From JAEUNJ01 sp052035955 (GTDB lineage: Bacteria > Pseudomonadota > Gammaproteobacteria > Burkholderiales > Rhodocyclaceae), in the NCBI GenBank assembly GCA_052035955.1, contig JBPOHD010000052.1, forward strand, positions 1 through 6,550: a stretch of 6,550 nucleotides of DNA, read 5' to 3'. Position numbers and translations under genes: made by a program. Shown piece by piece: positions 5,659 through 6,550 of the stretch (the first letter of the stretch is position 1; each line of letters opens with the position of its first letter). A model generated the notes under the pieces. That model did no database searches. It was given only the letters and a program-made list of their open reading frames with translations, and was not told the DNA's origin.

Positions 5659-6258
5659 TCAGTTCCCCTCCGTCATTTGCGCCTTGTGCTCGGCGAAAAA
5701 CTCCAGCCCGCCACGGATCGCGCCGACCACGCCACGGGGGGTAATGGTGGCGCCGGCGAACTGGTCGAACTGGCCGCCGTCCTTCTTGACCGCCCAACGG
5801 GCTGCCGGCGGGTCGCCGAGGGACAGTCCATCGAATGCGAGGATCCAGTCGCCCTTCTTGACCTCGATCTTGTCGCCCAGGCCGGGCGTCTCCCTGTGGG
5901 CCAGGACGCGCACGCCGAGGAGCTTCCCGGCGGCATCGACGCCCATCATCAGCTTCATCTCGCCGGCATAGCCGTTGCCGAAGATCTCGTAGGCGAAGCC
6001 GGTCACCTTGCCGTCCTTGCGGGCCCGGTAAACCGTGATCTCCTTGCCCAGGGGATTGGTCATCGTCAGGGTGTCGGCCACCAGGTTGTTGTCGTGCAGG
6101 GCGTCGGGGATCACCTGGCCGAGGGAGTTCTGCTTGTCCTCCAGGGCCCGGGCGGCGATGTCGTCCACCGTCGCCCGGTCGGTGAAGGCCAGCACGAAGC
6201 CGAAGCCGAGACAGAAGGTGCCGAGGGTCACCCCGTGGATTAGGTTGCGCGGGTTCAT
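5659..6258 (-). CDS. rnfG: Rnf complex subunit RnfG (covalent FMN, periplasmic)
   Basis: 199 aa from the ATG at 6258, supported by GGAG about 8 nt upstream and by MNPRNLIHG leading straight into the single membrane anchor (about 6-26). The frame is open further upstream but the extra sequence is not family-like. RnfG carries FMN covalently attached to Thr by ApbE and passes electrons on the periplasmic side. The conserved HRETPGLGDKIE is at 121-132. The flavinylation site is DQFAGATIT (165-173) with Thr171 as acceptor; the position usually Ser or Thr before GAT is Ala. It is the first gene of the cluster, with a sigma-54-like promoter about 100 bp upstream. The product that would flavinylate it, ApbE, is not encoded here. 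Confidence 0.95.
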   Translation of the reverse strand: MNPRNLIHGVTLGTFCLGFGFVLAFTDRATVDDIAARALEDKQNSLGQVIPDALHDNNLVADTLTMTNPLGKEITVYRARKDGKVTGFAYEIFGNGYAGEMKLMMGVDAAGKLLGVRVLAHRETPGLGDKIEVKKGDWILAFDGLSLGDPPAARWAVKKDGGQFDQFAGATITPRGVVGAIRGGLEFFAEHKAQMTEGN

Positions 6259-6326
6259 GGACGCGGCTCCAGCCCCGCGGCGCTGGCGGCGATGGAGAAA
6301 GCAGGAACGGGGCGGGAAGCGTTCAT
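6255..6326 (-). other. Possible 23-codon leader ORF overlapping the rnfG start
   Basis: An ATG at 6326 opens a 23-codon frame whose TGA (6257-6255) overlaps the rnfG ATG in an ATGA arrangement, inside the predicted leader of the sigma-54 transcript. No Shine-Dalgarno sequence precedes it, and in this GC-rich region open frames arise easily. It could couple translation into rnfG or be chance. Confidence 0.2.
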
Positions 6327-6359
6327 GACAGCGTTGTGGTTGTGGTCGCTGCCGGTCCC

Positions 6360-6374
6360 GCATTTTCTGTGCCA
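6360..6374 (-). promoter_or_regulatory. Sigma-54 (-24/-12) promoter for the rnf operon
   Basis: The minus strand reads TGGCACAGAAAATGC, matching the RpoN consensus TGGCAC-N5-TTGC at all positions but one, with the GG and GC elements correctly spaced by 10 bp. The expected start is near 6348, giving an rnfG leader of about 90 nt. Sigma-54 needs an enhancer-binding activator. No TGT-N10-ACA (NifA-type) site is visible between the promoter and the window edge, though only about 175 bp can be seen. Nif-linked Rnf operons in Rhodobacter and Azotobacter are a known precedent for nitrogen control; here that is inference. Confidence 0.6.
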
Positions 6375-6416
6375 GTGCCTCGGCGGCCCCTCGCACCCAC
6401 TCCAACCCCCTGTCTC

Positions 6417-6433
6417 AGCGGATGAAATCCGCT
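6417..6433. other. Hairpin upstream of the rnf promoter (7-bp stem)
   Basis: AGCGGAT and ATCCGCT form a perfect 7-bp inverted repeat with a GAA triloop, about 45 bp upstream of the -24 element. It could be an operator for a dimeric regulator or an RNA hairpin of an unseen transcript. The sequence alone does not decide. Confidence 0.3.
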
Positions 6434-6459
6434 TTGCGGGTGGTTCCGGGAAGGTCGCG

Positions 6460-6478
6460 CGGCTTTTTCGCAAAGCCG
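6460..6478. other. Hairpin upstream of the rnf promoter (CGGCTTT/AAAGCCG)
   Basis: CGGCTTT (6460-6466) and AAAGCCG (6472-6478) are perfect complementary arms with a 5-nt loop, followed on the plus strand by another AAAGCC. There is no T-run after it on the minus strand, so it is a poor terminator for a gene to the right. The remaining 6479-6550 shows no recognisable gene end or start. Confidence 0.3.
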
Positions 6479-6550
6479 ACAAAGCCCCCGGACGGTGGCT
6501 GGCCGGGCGGCGGCGTTTACGCCCAGGCCCGAAATGTGGAGCGCAACAAT

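Noticed and set aside
6259..6405. Longer start for rnfG (extra 49 residues)
   Set aside because: The extra sequence is Arg/Gln-rich and would put a charged extension before the membrane anchor. The ATG at 6258 has a ribosome site and the usual RnfG start, and the longer version would begin upstream of the predicted transcript start.
6536..6549. NifA-type upstream activator site (TGT...ACA) near the right edge
   Set aside because: The minus strand reads TGTTGCGCTCCACA, with 8 bases between TGT and ACA instead of the required 10.
6325..6550. Plus-strand frame open to the right edge, starting at the ATG at 6325 with a hydrophobic start (MTALWLWSLPVP)
   Set aside because: It could be a divergent gene with a signal peptide, but there is no good ribosome site, the codon bias fades after about 25 codons, it reads through both hairpins and the sigma-54 site, and I recognise no family.

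Overview
The window is about 6.5 kb of GC-rich DNA, and nearly all of it is one minus-strand gene cluster for an Rnf complex, the membrane ferredoxin:NAD+ oxidoreductase (called Rsx in E. coli). The high GC content, the proteobacterial style of the Rnf subunits, a SoxR-reducing RseC homologue inside the cluster and a sigma-54-type promoter all point to a beta- or gammaproteobacterium. Rhodocyclales or a relative would fit, but that is inference.

In the direction of transcription (right to left) the layout is: an upstream region with two hairpins and a -24/-12 promoter match (6374-6360), then rnfG, rnfE, an rseC-like gene, rnfA, a 192-bp gap holding a degenerate inverted-repeat element, rnfB, a 230-bp gap, rnfC and rnfD. 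All six Rnf structural subunits are present and intact. The order G-E-(rseC)-A-B-C-D is a circular permutation of the familiar ABCDGE and CDGEAB orders. No ApbE flavin transferase and no RnfH lie in the window.

The subunits fit the known electron path. RnfB (three predicted [4Fe-4S] clusters) takes electrons from ferredoxin. RnfA and RnfE form the intramembrane iron-sulfur core, with Cys26/Cys114 and Cys27/Cys110. RnfG and RnfD carry covalent FMN on the periplasmic side, and RnfC (two [4Fe-4S] clusters plus FMN and NADH sites) exchanges electrons with NAD(H). The likely flavin acceptor of RnfD is Ser182, where the family usually has Thr. The RseC-like protein suggests a link to SoxR reduction or complex maturation.

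The 348 bp downstream of rnfD contain no convincing gene. They hold the most unusual signal here: two structured elements of about 105 nt in opposite orientation (174-281 on plus, 25-128 on minus). Each has a 25-26 bp outer stem and a short inner hairpin joined by two nearly identical linkers, while the stems differ in sequence but stay paired. Every non-Watson-Crick pair in both copies is G.U in the same reading direction, which suggests a folded RNA. I do not recognise the family.
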